From Gemmatimonadota bacterium (GTDB taxonomy: Bacteria; Gemmatimonadota; Gemmatimonadetes; Gemmatimonadales; Gemmatimonadaceae): a stretch of 64,000 nucleotides of DNA. Positions 50,848 through 60,018 of this stretch are shown piece by piece. Every line of letters begins with the position of its first letter. Position 1 is the stretch's first letter. Below the pieces are notes generated by a model. It worked only from the letters and a program-made list of their open reading frames with translations. It ran no database searches and had not been told where the DNA came from. The position numbers and the translations under genes are program-made. The stretch is taken from NCBI GenBank assembly GCA_016194585.1, contig JACQBG010000012.1, positions 48,627-112,626 on the forward strand. The letters run 5' to 3'.

Positions 50848-51812
50848 GCGGCCTCCGTCGAGCGGCGCTCGTGCTTCGCCGCGTACGCCGTCGCCGCCTC
50901 GCGCACCCACTGCCCTGCCTCGTGCGCCTCGCGACGCGCCGCGAGGCGCTCCTTGTTGCAGGGGCCGTTGCCGCGGATCACCTCATTGAACTCAGCCCAG
51001 TCAATGGGGCCGAACAGCCAGTTCTCGGTCGCCGCGTCGTAGCGCAGGTCGGGGTCGGGCACGGTGAGCCCCACGGCCTGCACCTGCGGGATGGTGAGGT
51101 TCACGAAGCGCTGGCGGAGTTCGTCGTTCGTCTTGCGCTTCACCTTCCAGCGCAACAGCTCGCCGGAGTTGGGCGAGTCGGTGTCGGACGGACCGAACAT
51201 CATGAGCGACGGCCACCACCAGCGGTTCACGGCGTCCTGCACCATCGCCTTCTGCGCGGGGGTGCCCTTGGCGAGGGTGGCCACGATCTCGTAGCCCTGC
51301 CGCTTGTGGAAGTTCTCTTCCTTGCAGATGCGGATCATCGCGCGGGCATAGGGACCGTACGACGTCTTGGCGAGGATCGTCTGGTTCACGATCGCGGCAC
51401 CGTCGACGAGCCAGCCGATGACGCCCATGTCGGCCCAGCTGAGCGTCGGGTAGTTGAAGATGCTCGAGTACTTCGCCGTGCCGTTGAGGAGCTGCTCGAC
51501 GAGTTCCTGCCGGTCGACGCCGAGCGTCTCGGTGCCGCAGTAGATGTAGAGCCCGTGTCCCCCCTCGTCCTGGACCTTGGCGATGAGCGACATCTTGCGG
51601 CGGAGGCTCGGCGCGCGGGTGATCCAGTTGCCCTCGGGGAGCATGCCGACCACCTCGGAGTGCGCGTGCTGCGACATCATCCGGATGAGCTGCTTGCGGT
51701 ACCGTTCGGGCATCCAGTCCTTCGGCTCGATGGACTCGCCGGCGGCGATGCGGGCCTCGAAGGCGGCGACGCGGGGGTCTTCTCCGGCGTCGAGAGCGGG
51801 ATTCGGTGTCAT
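50844..51812 (-). CDS. paaA: PaaA: catalytic di-iron subunit of phenylacetyl-CoA 1,2-epoxidase
   Basis: 322 residues. Iron ligands include Glu53 region ('[14 protein letters not shown]'), Glu83-x2-His86 ('[12 protein letters not shown]') and '[13 protein letters not shown]'. It epoxidises the ring of phenylacetyl-CoA using O2 and electrons from PaaE, which is not found here. Upstream is a hairpin and a promoter-like pair, so expression may be separate from paaK. Confidence 0.96.
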   Translation of the reverse strand: MTPNPALDAGEDPRVAAFEARIAAGESIEPKDWMPERYRKQLIRMMSQHAHSEVVGMLPEGNWITRAPSLRRKMSLIAKVQDEGGHGLYIYCGTETLGVDRQELVEQLLNGTAKYSSIFNYPTLSWADMGVIGWLVDGAAIVNQTILAKTSYGPYARAMIRICKEENFHKRQGYEIVATLAKGTPAQKAMVQDAVNRWWWPSLMMFGPSDTDSPNSGELLRWKVKRKTNDELRQRFVNLTIPQVQAVGLTVPDPDLRYDAATENWLFGPIDWAEFNEVIRGNGPCNKERLAARREAHEAGQWVREAATAYAAKHERRSTEAA

Positions 51813-51819
51813 GCCTATT

Positions 51820-51848
51820 AATGTAGGAGCGGCCCCGGGGTTGGACAA
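51820..51848 (-). promoter_or_regulatory. Putative promoter of paaA with overlapping hairpin
   Basis: Minus strand TTGTCC (51848-51843), 17-base spacer, TACATT (51825-51820), then seven bases to the paaA ATG. The promoter overlaps an inverted repeat (51829-51838/51854-51863, GCGGCCCCGG arms) lying between paaK and paaA. The hairpin may attenuate paaK read-through or bind a regulator. Confidence 0.45.
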
Positions 51849-51871
51849 TCGAACCGGGGCCGCCGCGCGCG

Positions 51872-53173
51872 TCAGTCCTTCGGCCGCCGGTCGATGACGC
51901 GCCGCGCCTTGCCCGCCGACCGCTCGACGCCCCCGACGTCGGCGATGCGCACGTGGCCGGTCACGCCGCAGTAGGCCTTGATGGCGTGCTCGAGGCGCCG
52001 CGCCGCCGCCTCGCGGTCGACGTGACTGAGCGCGTGCGCCGCCGCGTCGAGCTCGACGGTGACGTCCATGCGATCCATCCGCTCCTCGCGCGAGACCTCG
52101 ATGACGTAGTGCGGCGCCAGCACCGCCTCCTTGAGGACCAGCTCCTCGATCTGCGTGGGGAACAGGTTGACCCCGCGCACGATGAGCATGTCGTCGCTCC
52201 GGCCGGTGATCCGCTCCATGCGCCGCATCGTGCGCGCCGTGCCCGGCAGCAGGCGCGTGAGGTCGCGCGTGCGGTAGCGGATCATCGGCAACGCTTCCTT
52301 GGTGAGCGACGTGAGCACGAGCTCGCCCCGCTCGCCGTCGGGCAGCGACGCGCCCGTCGCCGGGTCGACGATCTCCGGATAGAAGTGGTCCTCCCACACC
52401 GTCAGGCCGTCCTTGGTCTCCCGGCACTCCTGCGCCACACCCGGCCCGATGATCTCCGAGAGTCCGTAGATGTCGAGCGCGTCGATGTTCAGCCGCGCCT
52501 CGATCTCGGCGCGCAGGGCGGCGGTCCACGGCTCGGCGCCGAAGATGCCCACGCGGAGCGACGTGGCGCGCGGGTCGAGTCCCTGCCGCTCGATCTCGTC
52601 GGCGATGGCGAGTATGTAGGACGGCGTCACCATGATGACGGCCGGCTTGAGATCGGTGATCAACTGCACCTGCCGCTCGGTCTGGCCGGCACCGGACGGG
52701 ATCACCGCGAGGCCGAGCTGCTCGGCGCCGTAGTGCGCGCCGAGCCCTCCCGTGAAGAGGCCGTAGCCGTAGGAGACCTGCACGGTGTCGCCCGGCCGCG
52801 CGCCGGCGGCGCGGATGGAACGCGCCATCACCTGCGACCAGGTCGCGATGTCCCCGCGCGTGTAGCCGACCACGGTCGGCTTGCCCGTGGTGCCGCTCGA
52901 GGCGTGCAGGCGCACAACCTGGTCCATCGGCACGGCGAACATGCCGAACGGATAGGTCTCGCGCAGGTCGGCCTTGGTGGTGAACGGGAAGCGCGCGAGG
53001 TCGGCGAGTCCGGTGAGGTCGGCGGGGGTGACCCCCGCCGCGTCGAACTTCCGCCGGTAGTGCGGCACGCGGTCGTACGCGAGCTGCAATTGCGCGCGCA
53101 ACCGCGTGAGCTGGAGCGCCCGCAGCTCGTCGACGCTCGCGGTTTCGATGGGCTCGAGGGGGAAGGCGGCCAT
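51872..53173 (-). CDS. paaK: PaaK: phenylacetate-CoA ligase
   Basis: 433 residues from the ATG at 53173 with a GGAGAG ribosome binding site upstream. AMP-binding motif '[15 protein letters not shown]', '[15 protein letters not shown]' and '[18 protein letters not shown]' are family features. It activates phenylacetate to phenylacetyl-CoA, the first step. First gene of the paaK-A-B-C-D-MFS run, divergent from the crotonase gene. Confidence 0.96.
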   Translation of the reverse strand: MAAFPLEPIETASVDELRALQLTRLRAQLQLAYDRVPHYRRKFDAAGVTPADLTGLADLARFPFTTKADLRETYPFGMFAVPMDQVVRLHASSGTTGKPTVVGYTRGDIATWSQVMARSIRAAGARPGDTVQVSYGYGLFTGGLGAHYGAEQLGLAVIPSGAGQTERQVQLITDLKPAVIMVTPSYILAIADEIERQGLDPRATSLRVGIFGAEPWTAALRAEIEARLNIDALDIYGLSEIIGPGVAQECRETKDGLTVWEDHFYPEIVDPATGASLPDGERGELVLTSLTKEALPMIRYRTRDLTRLLPGTARTMRRMERITGRSDDMLIVRGVNLFPTQIEELVLKEAVLAPHYVIEVSREERMDRMDVTVELDAAAHALSHVDREAAARRLEHAIKAYCGVTGHVRIADVGGVERSAGKARRVIDRRPKD

Positions 53174-53234
53174 GACGATGCTCTCCGGAGTGCCGTTCGG
53201 CCGGGGGAATGTGCCGACGGCCCTTGTGTTCGAC

Positions 53235-53257
53235 AAGCGAGCGCTGCGAGCTTGCTT
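53235..53257. promoter_or_regulatory. Candidate operator in the paaK / crotonase divergent region
   Basis: Imperfect inverted repeat AAGCGAGC-N7-GCTTGCTT (7 of 8 positions symmetrical) in the 87-base gap between paaK and the divergent crotonase, ending three bases before the crotonase ATG. Position and size suit a dimeric repressor of TetR or GntR type. No regulator gene is nearby. Confidence 0.4.
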
Positions 53258-53260
53258 GCC

Positions 53261-54040
53261 ATGACCAGTTCCGCACACCCACCGATCGACCCTGGCGACG
53301 TGGTGTCGACGCGCGACGGCGCCGTCGTCACCATCGCGTTCCGTCACCCGAAGGGCAACTCGTTGCCTGGCGCGCTGCTCGCACGGCTCGCCGGCGCCAT
53401 CCAGGCGGCGGGTGCCGACGACGCGGCGCGGGTGATCGTGCTCCGCAGCGGGGGCACGGGCCCCTTCTGCGCCGGCGCGTCGTTCGACGAGCTGGTGGCC
53501 GTCGACTCGCCCGAGCGGGGCGCCGAGTTCTTCAGCGGCTTCGCCCGCGTGATCCTCGCGATGATCCGCGCGCCGAAGTTCATCGTCACGCGCGTGCACG
53601 GGAAGGCCGCGGGGGGCGCGGTGGGACTCATCGCGGCGTCGGATTACGCGGTCGCCGTACCGGGCGCCTCAGCCAAGCTGAGCGAGCTCGCCGTGGGGAT
53701 CGGCCCGTTCGTGGTGGGTCCGGTGATCGAGCGGAAGATCGGCCCGGCTCCGTTCCAGGCGATGTCGGTCGACGCCGACTGGCGTGACGCGGCGTGGTGC
53801 GAGCGGCACGGGCTGTACGCGGCCGTGTGCGCCGACGCCGACGCGCTCGACGCGCGCGTCGCCACGCTCGCCGGCACGCTCGCGAAATCGAACCCCGAGG
53901 CGATGCGCCTCATGAAGCAGGTGTTCTGGGCGGGCACCGAGCCGTGGGACGCGCTGCTCGCCGAGCGGGCGCGGATGAGCGGCATGCTCGTGCTGAGTCC
54001 GTTCACGCGGGACGCGATCGCGCGGTTCAACCAGCGCTGA
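53261..54040 (+). CDS. Enoyl-CoA hydratase/isomerase family protein, PaaF candidate
   Basis: 259 residues, crotonase fold. Oxyanion-hole segment '[18 protein letters not shown]'. In the second active-site block '[18 protein letters not shown]' the first crotonase Glu is Gly, whereas Glu is kept in '[18 protein letters not shown]'. So it may be an isomerase or a specialised hydratase rather than a classical PaaF. It is divergent from paaK and probably co-regulated with it. The gene for the true 2,3-dehydroadipyl-CoA hydratase may be elsewhere. Confidence 0.8.
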   Translation: MTSSAHPPIDPGDVVSTRDGAVVTIAFRHPKGNSLPGALLARLAGAIQAAGADDAARVIVLRSGGTGPFCAGASFDELVAVDSPERGAEFFSGFARVILAMIRAPKFIVTRVHGKAAGGAVGLIAASDYAVAVPGASAKLSELAVGIGPFVVGPVIERKIGPAPFQAMSVDADWRDAAWCERHGLYAAVCADADALDARVATLAGTLAKSNPEAMRLMKQVFWAGTEPWDALLAERARMSGMLVLSPFTRDAIARFNQR

Positions 54041-54052
54041 GGGGCGCGCGGC

Positions 54053-55645
54053 CTAGGCCGCGGCGCCCTTCGCGCGCACGTGCTCCTCGTCGTGCAACTC
54101 GCGCCAGATGCGGGCGATCGCCTCGGCGTCGATGATGCCGACGACCGTCGCGTCGGCGCGCGCCACGACCGGCAGTTCCTTCGCGCCGGTGAGGATCATG
54201 CGCGTCATCGCCTCGTCGAGGAGTTCGTCGGGATAGGTGACGGCCGGCTGGGGGATGGCCGGCTCGTCGGGCGCCGCGGCCTCGCCCACCGCGTGCATCA
54301 CGTCCTCGACGCGGAATTGCGCGAGCGGGTTCACGACGTACTCGCGCAACACGTGGTGGCCGCGCCGGGCGACCTTCTCGGTGAGGATCGACCGGCGCAT
54401 CACGAGCACGGTCACGGCGTGCGCGGCGACGCAGGCGATGAGGAGCCCCGGCAACAGCTTGATGTCGCCGGTGAGCTCGAGCAGGAAGACGACGGCCGTC
54501 AACGGCGAGCGCATCGTGCCGCCCATCATCGCCGCCATGCTGATCATCGCCCAGAGTCCCGCGTCGTGCCCGGGGATCACCGACGACTCGATGGCGCCGA
54601 TGGCGCCGCCCATGATCAGCAACGGCGCGAGCACGCCGCCCGACGTGCCCGAGCCGAGCGCGACGGCCCACATGACCGCCTTCGCGAGGAGGAGCCCGGC
54701 CGCCGCGCCGGCGACGAGGTTCCCCGCGAACAGGTCGCGGATGACGTCGTACCCGACGCCGAGCGCGCGCGGCGCGAACAGGCCGCCGACGCCGACGACG
54801 ACGCCGCCGATCGCCGGCCACCACATCCAGTGGATGGGCAGCGTGGCGAAGGAATCCTCGCAGAAATAGCACAGTTTGGTGAGCGCGGCGGAGGCGAACC
54901 CCGCGACGACGCCGACGGCGAGTCCCGCGGCGAGACCGCCCGCGGCGAGCGCGGCGTGCGGCACCACGGGAAAGACGACCCCGGCGCCGAGCAGCGGCAC
55001 GCGCAGGACGGCGCCGACGGTCGCCGCGACGGCCACGGGGACGAAGCTCCGTGGCTTCCATTCGAAGAGCAGCAACTCCACGGCGAGCAGCACGGACGCC
55101 ATCGGCGCCGCGAAGATCGCCGCCATCCCCGCGGCGGCGCCGGCGACGAGCAACGTCTTCCGTTCGCTGTCGGAGAGGTGGAACGCCTGGGCGAACACGG
55201 AACCGAACGCGGCGCCGGTCATGATGATCGGCCCTTCGGCGCCGAACGGTCCGCCGGTGCCGATGGCGAGCGCGGACGAGAGCGGCTTGAGCACGGCGAC
55301 CTTCGCGCTGAGCCGGCTGCGGCCGATGAGGATCGCCTCCATGGCTTCGGGGATGCCGTGCCCGCGGATCTTCTCCGAGCCGAAGCGGGCGATGAGCCCG
55401 ATGACGAGCGCGCCGGCGACGGGGACGAGGACGCCGGCGAGGCCGAGCGTGTTGCGGCTCGGCGGCGTGCCGGCGGCGGAGAGGTGGTGGAACCAGGCGA
55501 GGGCGGTGATCGCGTCGATGAGGCGGACGAGGACCCAGGCGACGCCGGCGCCGATGGCGCCGACGATGGCCGCCAGCGCGGCGATGAGGAGCATGCGGGG
55601 GCTGGCGGTGAAGTCGCCGAGCCGGTCGTGGGCGGCAGATGTCAT
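54053..55645 (-). CDS. clcA: ClC chloride channel/antiporter with CBS domains
   Basis: 530 residues. The ClC core (about 20-415) has the selectivity motifs 'GHGIPEAM' and 'GSGTSGGVLAPLLIMGG' and the gating glutamate in 'GPFGAEGPIIM'. A possible proton glutamate lies in 'LLLFEWKPRSF'. The C-terminal part (about 425-530) holds a CBS pair ('VEDVMHAVGEAAAPDE', 'ATVVGIIDAEAIARIW'). It moves chloride, perhaps with proton exchange, under nucleotide control. A TATATT box sits six bases before the ATG. Confidence 0.92.
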   Translation of the reverse strand: MTSAAHDRLGDFTASPRMLLIAALAAIVGAIGAGVAWVLVRLIDAITALAWFHHLSAAGTPPSRNTLGLAGVLVPVAGALVIGLIARFGSEKIRGHGIPEAMEAILIGRSRLSAKVAVLKPLSSALAIGTGGPFGAEGPIIMTGAAFGSVFAQAFHLSDSERKTLLVAGAAAGMAAIFAAPMASVLLAVELLLFEWKPRSFVPVAVAATVGAVLRVPLLGAGVVFPVVPHAALAAGGLAAGLAVGVVAGFASAALTKLCYFCEDSFATLPIHWMWWPAIGGVVVGVGGLFAPRALGVGYDVIRDLFAGNLVAGAAAGLLLAKAVMWAVALGSGTSGGVLAPLLIMGGAIGAIESSVIPGHDAGLWAMISMAAMMGGTMRSPLTAVVFLLELTGDIKLLPGLLIACVAAHAVTVLVMRRSILTEKVARRGHHVLREYVVNPLAQFRVEDVMHAVGEAAAPDEPAIPQPAVTYPDELLDEAMTRMILTGAKELPVVARADATVVGIIDAEAIARIWRELHDEEHVRAKGAAA

Positions 55646-55651
55646 GACGTC

Positions 55652-55657
55652 AATATA
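55652..55657 (-). promoter_or_regulatory. Putative -10 box of clcA (leaderless type)
   Basis: TATATT on the minus strand with GACGTC between it and the ATG, again six bases. A second TTGACG (55662-55667) lies too close to serve as -35; together with the GACGTC it forms a repeated TTGACGTC element. Confidence 0.4.
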
Positions 55658-55716
55658 TCGACGTCAACACTTTCCGACCACCCGCGCCGTGCGGCGGCGC
55701 GGTGCGCCCGCGCCGC

Positions 55717-56898
55717 TCAGTCCACGTCGCCGTACAGCCCGAGCACCGCGTCCTCGAACGTCTCCGCGAAGCCGCCGGCCCGCACGCGCGCCGTCGCCTC
55801 GAAGCCGGCCGTGTCGAGCCGCTTCGACGCCTCGAGGAGCGTCCCGATCTCGAAGGGCGCGCCCTCGAGGTGGGCGAGGTACTCCTCGACGGCGGTGAGG
55901 TAGCCCATCATCCCGCCGAGTTCGGTCGGCGCGTACACCTTTCCCGCGTCGCGCAGCGCGAGCGCCCCCGCCGGGTCGGGCATGACGAGGTTCTCCGAAC
56001 CGCACACCACGCGGAGCCGCGCGTTGTCGCAGCACGCGCGCACCGCCGCGGCGTCGAGCGTCCCCCCCGCGGCGTTGACGACGAGGGCGTCCATGGGGAG
56101 CGCGAGGAACGCCGCCTTGTCGCCGGCGCCCCACGTGCGGATCCCCGCCGCCTCGAGCTCGGCGCGCCGGTCGGCGCGCGCCTCCATGGCGAGGATCGTC
56201 GCGCCGGCGTCGCGCAGGCAGCCGACGATGTGCATCCCGATGTTGCCGCAGCCGAGCACGCCCACGGTGGCGCCGGCGAGCGGCCGGTCGAGCGCGCGCA
56301 GCATCCCCTTGAGCAATTGGAAGTTCCCCTCCCCCGTCGGCTGGGAGGTATCGGCGACGACGCTCCCCTTGAAGTGCGCGTTGAGGTACGCGAGCGATTG
56401 CGTCGTGCCGTCGGACATGAGGCCGTGGCCGAGGTCCTGCCCGGTGGTGAGGTGGATATCGGCTGTGGACTCGACGTCCTTGAAGCAGGCGATGGCGAAG
56501 TCGAGCAGCGCGAAGTCGCGGGGCTGGCCGACGCGCGCGTCGGCGGTCGGCGCGAGCACGCACTTGCCGCCGACGATGCGCGTCATGTCGCGCGCGGCGA
56601 GCGGGCCGCCGACGTGGATGACGCGCGACCAGTGGACCTTCTCCTCCATCCCCATCGCAAGGCCGATCGCTTCGCGGTCGGTGGTGAAGCCCGGTGCCGA
56701 CGTGCGCGACTCGGGCGCGATGCGGAAGCCGCCGAGGGAGAGCTTGCGCGAGCCCGGCTGGGCGTGCGTGGCGATGCTGAGGGTCCAGCCGTTGGCGGCG
56801 TCGCTGTAGCGGTAGAGCCAGACGTCGGGGTGGCGTGTCTCGGCGAGTTCGGGGACGAGCGCGCGCGTGGCGTCCGGCGCGAGGATCTCTTTCTGCAT
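55717..56898 (-). CDS. Glu/Leu/Phe/Val dehydrogenase-like protein
   Basis: 393 residues from the ATG at 56898. The C-terminal Rossmann domain is clear ('VGVLGCGNIGMHIVGCLRDA', then 'VVNAAGGTLDAAAVR' and 'GVAxxPDxxxNAGG'-like 'YAPTELGGMMGYLTAVEEYL'). In the N-terminal domain the first family Lys is kept ('MEEKVHWSRVIHV') but the usual 'GLPxGGGK' segment is replaced by 'GGPLAARDMTR'. So the classical catalytic Lys seems to be missing, and the enzyme may be altered in function. The partner gene in trans is not evident. Confidence 0.7.
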   Translation of the reverse strand: MQKEILAPDATRALVPELAETRHPDVWLYRYSDAANGWTLSIATHAQPGSRKLSLGGFRIAPESRTSAPGFTTDREAIGLAMGMEEKVHWSRVIHVGGPLAARDMTRIVGGKCVLAPTADARVGQPRDFALLDFAIACFKDVESTADIHLTTGQDLGHGLMSDGTTQSLAYLNAHFKGSVVADTSQPTGEGNFQLLKGMLRALDRPLAGATVGVLGCGNIGMHIVGCLRDAGATILAMEARADRRAELEAAGIRTWGAGDKAAFLALPMDALVVNAAGGTLDAAAVRACCDNARLRVVCGSENLVMPDPAGALALRDAGKVYAPTELGGMMGYLTAVEEYLAHLEGAPFEIGTLLEASKRLDTAGFEATARVRAGGFAETFEDAVLGLYGDVD

Positions 56899-57045
56899 GG
56901 GGATGTCGGCGATGGGTTGGCGCGGCGGAGCCGCGTGCCACAAGATCGCGCGCACACCACGCGCCGACAACGCCCGCGCGCATGGAGCGGCCGCCGCTAC
57001 GCGCGCCATCAGGCGAACGCTGACAGGCGTGCCGGGGGACCCGGC

Positions 57046-57075
57046 ATTTGATGCGCGCGTCGCCCTCGCGCTAGA
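57046..57075 (+). promoter_or_regulatory. Sigma70-like promoter of pntAA-AB-B
   Basis: TTGATG (57046-57051), 18-base spacer, TAGATT (57070-57075), about 70 bases before the pntAA ATG. Confidence 0.55.
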
Positions 57076-57146
57076 TTTGGAGGCTGTGGTACGGGCGCGC
57101 CCGCGGACTGTGCGTCGCCCGCCGAACCCTCGAACCCGCTCCATCC

Positions 57147-58250
57147 ATGCATATAGCAGTCGCGAGAGAGCGGGCTGCGCGCGAGTCGCGCGTGGCCCTC
57201 GTCCCCGAGAGCGTCGCCAAGCTGGTGAAAGCCGGCGCGACCGTCGCCGTGGAGACGGATGCCGGCCTCGGCGCCGGCTTCACCAACGCGCAATACGAGG
57301 CGGCCGGCGCGACCATCGCCGCCGACTTCGGCGCCACCGTGGCCGGGGCGGCGCTCACCTGCAAGGTGCAGCCGCCCACCGTCGCCGAAGCGAGCGCGCT
57401 GCCTGAAGGGAGCGCGCTCGTCAGTTATTGGGCGCCGGCCGGCGCGAGCGACGCGCTCGCCGCGCTCTCGGCGCGCAAGGTGAACCTGCTCGGCATGGAG
57501 CGCGTGCCGCGCATCACGCGCGCGCAGTCGATGGACGTGCTGTCGTCGCAGGCGACGGTGAGCGGCTACAAGGCCGTGCTCGTCGGCGCGGCGGCGCTCC
57601 CCAAGATGCTGCCGATGCTGACGACGGCGGCGGGCACGCTCGCCCCCGCGAAGGTGTTCGTACTCGGCGCCGGCGTCGCCGGGCTCCAGGCGATCGCGAC
57701 GGCGCGCCGGCTCGGCGCGCTCGTGAGCGGCTTCGACGTGCGCCCCGCGGCGCAGGAGCAGATCCTCTCGCTCGGCGCGCAGGTGCTCAAGGTGGAGCTC
57801 ACGGCGAGCGCCGAGGGCACCGGGGGCTACGCGAAGGCGCAGACCGACGAGGATGCCCAGCGCACGCAGGCGGCGATCACGAAGCACCTCGAGCAGATGG
57901 ACCTCGTGATCACGACGGCGGCGATCCCCGGCCGCCGGGCGCCGATCCTCGTCCCCGAGGAGGCGCTCAAGGGGATGAAGCCGGGCTCGGTGATCGTCGA
58001 CCTCGCGTCGGAGACGGGGGGCAACTGCCCGCTCACGAAGCCGGGGGAGACGACGGTCGCGCACGGCGTGACGCTCATCGGCCCCATCAACCTGCCGAGC
58101 ACGGCGCCGTTCCACGCGTCGCAGATGCTCAGCCGCAACTTCCTGACCTTCCTCCAGCACATCACGAAGGACAACGCCCTCGTGCTGGACGCCAATGACG
58201 AGATCACCGGCCCGATGCTGGTGACCTATGACGGACAGGTTCGCTCATGA
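57147..58250 (+). CDS. pntAA: NAD(P) transhydrogenase subunit alpha 1 (PntAA)
   Basis: 367 residues. 'AVARERAARESRVALVPESV' start, NAD(H)-binding Rossmann motif 'VFVLGAGVAGLQAIATARRLGA' and 'VIVDLASETGGNCPLTKPGE' are typical. This is the soluble domain I of the proton-pumping transhydrogenase. It is split from domain II, as in the three-gene type found in many alphaproteobacteria. The next gene overlaps by 4 bp. Confidence 0.96.
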   Translation: MHIAVARERAARESRVALVPESVAKLVKAGATVAVETDAGLGAGFTNAQYEAAGATIAADFGATVAGAALTCKVQPPTVAEASALPEGSALVSYWAPAGASDALAALSARKVNLLGMERVPRITRAQSMDVLSSQATVSGYKAVLVGAAALPKMLPMLTTAAGTLAPAKVFVLGAGVAGLQAIATARRLGALVSGFDVRPAAQEQILSLGAQVLKVELTASAEGTGGYAKAQTDEDAQRTQAAITKHLEQMDLVITTAAIPGRRAPILVPEEALKGMKPGSVIVDLASETGGNCPLTKPGETTVAHGVTLIGPINLPSTAPFHASQMLSRNFLTFLQHITKDNALVLDANDEITGPMLVTYDGQVRS

Positions 58251-58546
58251 CGCAGATCTTCCAGCTCTACGTGTTCATCCTCGCCGGGTTCATCGGCTTC
58301 TTCGTGATCTCGAAGGTGCCGCCCCTGCTGCACACGCCGCTGATGTCGGCGACGAACGCCATCTCGGGCATCTCGCTCGTCGGCGCGATCGTCGCGGCGG
58401 GCGGGCAGTACGGCAAGGTGTCGACGATCCTCGGCTTCATCGCCGTGATCTGCGCGGCGACGAACGTCACCGCCGGCTTCCTCATCACCGACCGCATGCT
58501 GGCGATGTTCGGCGGGCCGAAGAAGAGCGCGGAGGGTGCCAAGTGA
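58247..58546 (+). CDS. pntAB: NAD(P) transhydrogenase subunit alpha 2 (PntAB)
   Basis: 99 residues with three membrane segments ('LYVFILAGFIGFFVISKV', 'NAISGISLVGAIVAAGG', 'ILGFIAVICAATNVTAGFLI'). This is the membrane portion of the alpha subunit. Overlaps pntAA and pntB by 4 bp each. Confidence 0.95.
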   Translation: MTQIFQLYVFILAGFIGFFVISKVPPLLHTPLMSATNAISGISLVGAIVAAGGQYGKVSTILGFIAVICAATNVTAGFLITDRMLAMFGGPKKSAEGAK

Positions 58547-60018
58547 CGCTCCCCGCTCTCGCCCTCCTCTCGCAAGCCGCCGAGGGCGGCGCGCTCTCCG
58601 GCGCTCGCGAGTCGATCGTGCAGGGGTCGTACCTCGTGGCCTCGGTGCTGTTCATCCTCGGCCTCCGTTCGCTCACGCGACCGACCGACGCCCGGCTCGG
58701 CATGCAGCAGGCGGCGTTCGGCATGTTGTTCGCGGTGATCGGCACGCTGCTGAACCACGAGATCATCACGTACCAGTGGATCATCACCGGGCTCGTGATC
58801 GGCGCCATCGCCGGCTACCCGATGGCGATGAAGGTGCCGATGACGGCGATGCCGCAGTTCATCGCCTTCTCGCACGCGTTCGGCGCGATCGCGGCGACGC
58901 TCGTCGGCGTGGTCGAGTACCGGCACGCGTACGACCCGGCCATCCAGGGGCTGCAGCCCGGGCTGTCGAGCGGCACGGCCGCCGCGCTCGGGTTCGAGGT
59001 GCTGTTCGGCGCGCTGACGGTGACCGGCTCGTTCATGGCGTTCGGCAAGCTGCAGGAGCTCATCACCGGCCGGCCGATCACGTTCAAGGGACAGAACGCG
59101 ATCAACCTGCTGCTGATGGCCGTCGCGTTCGGTTCGTTCGGCTGGCTGGTGCTGCACCCCGACGCGGCGTGGGCGTTCTACGCGATGGTCGGGCTGGCGC
59201 TCTTCCTCGGCGTGTCGATGGTGTTGCCGATCGGCGGCGGTGACATGCCGGTGGTGGTCTCGCTGCTCAACTCGTATGCCGGACTCGCCGCCGCGGCGAC
59301 CGGCTTCGCGATCGGCAACAACGTGCTGATCATCGCCGGCGCGCTCGAGGGCGCCGGCGGTTTCATCCTCTCGATGATGATGTCGAAGGCGATGAACCGG
59401 TCGTTCGGCAACGTGATCTTCGGCGCCTTCGGCAGCGCGCCGACGTCGACCGCGAAGAAGGGGGAGGCGCGCGAGTCGAAGACGATCTCGACCGAGGATG
59501 CGGCGCTCCAGATGGCGTACGCGGGGTCGGTGGTGATCATCCCCGGCTACGGCATGGCGGTGGCGCAGGCGCAGCACGTCTGCCGCGAGCTCATGGAGCT
59601 CATCCAGAAGAAGGGCGGCGACGTGAAGTACGCGATCCATCCGGTGGCGGGGCGCATGCCCGGGCATCTGAACGTCATCCTGTCGGAGGCGGGGATCGAC
59701 TACGGCACGCTGCTCACCGACGTCGACGACGCGAACCGCGTGCTGCAGACGGCCGACATCGCGATCATCATCGGCGCCAACGACATCGTGAACCCCGACG
59801 CCGAAGAGGACAAGGGGAGCCCGCTCTACGGCATGCCGATCTTCCGCCCGTGGACGGCCAAGACGGTGTACGTCATCAAGCGCGGCAAGGGGACGGGCTT
59901 CTCGGGGGTCGAGAACCCGCTCTTCTTCCGCGACAACACGCTGATGCTCTACGGCGACGCCAAGTCGGTGCTCGGCTCGCTCGTGAAGGAAGTCAAGGCG
60001 CTCGACGAGGGGCACTAG
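58543..60018 (+). CDS. pntB: NAD(P) transhydrogenase subunit beta (PntB)
   Basis: 491 residues from a GTG at 58543 (GGAGGG ribosome binding site). About nine membrane segments followed by the NADP(H)-binding domain III ('VVIIPGYGMAVAQAQHVCRE', 'YAIHPVAGRMPGHLNVILSEA', 'VIKRGKGTGFSGVENPLFF'). With PntAA/AB it uses the proton gradient to make NADPH. The 3' end overlaps the histidine kinase gene by 26 bp, tail to tail. Confidence 0.96.
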   Translation: MTLPALALLSQAAEGGALSGARESIVQGSYLVASVLFILGLRSLTRPTDARLGMQQAAFGMLFAVIGTLLNHEIITYQWIITGLVIGAIAGYPMAMKVPMTAMPQFIAFSHAFGAIAATLVGVVEYRHAYDPAIQGLQPGLSSGTAAALGFEVLFGALTVTGSFMAFGKLQELITGRPITFKGQNAINLLLMAVAFGSFGWLVLHPDAAWAFYAMVGLALFLGVSMVLPIGGGDMPVVVSLLNSYAGLAAAATGFAIGNNVLIIAGALEGAGGFILSMMMSKAMNRSFGNVIFGAFGSAPTSTAKKGEARESKTISTEDAALQMAYAGSVVIIPGYGMAVAQAQHVCRELMELIQKKGGDVKYAIHPVAGRMPGHLNVILSEAGIDYGTLLTDVDDANRVLQTADIAIIIGANDIVNPDAEEDKGSPLYGMPIFRPWTAKTVYVIKRGKGTGFSGVENPLFFRDNTLMLYGDAKSVLGSLVKEVKALDEGH

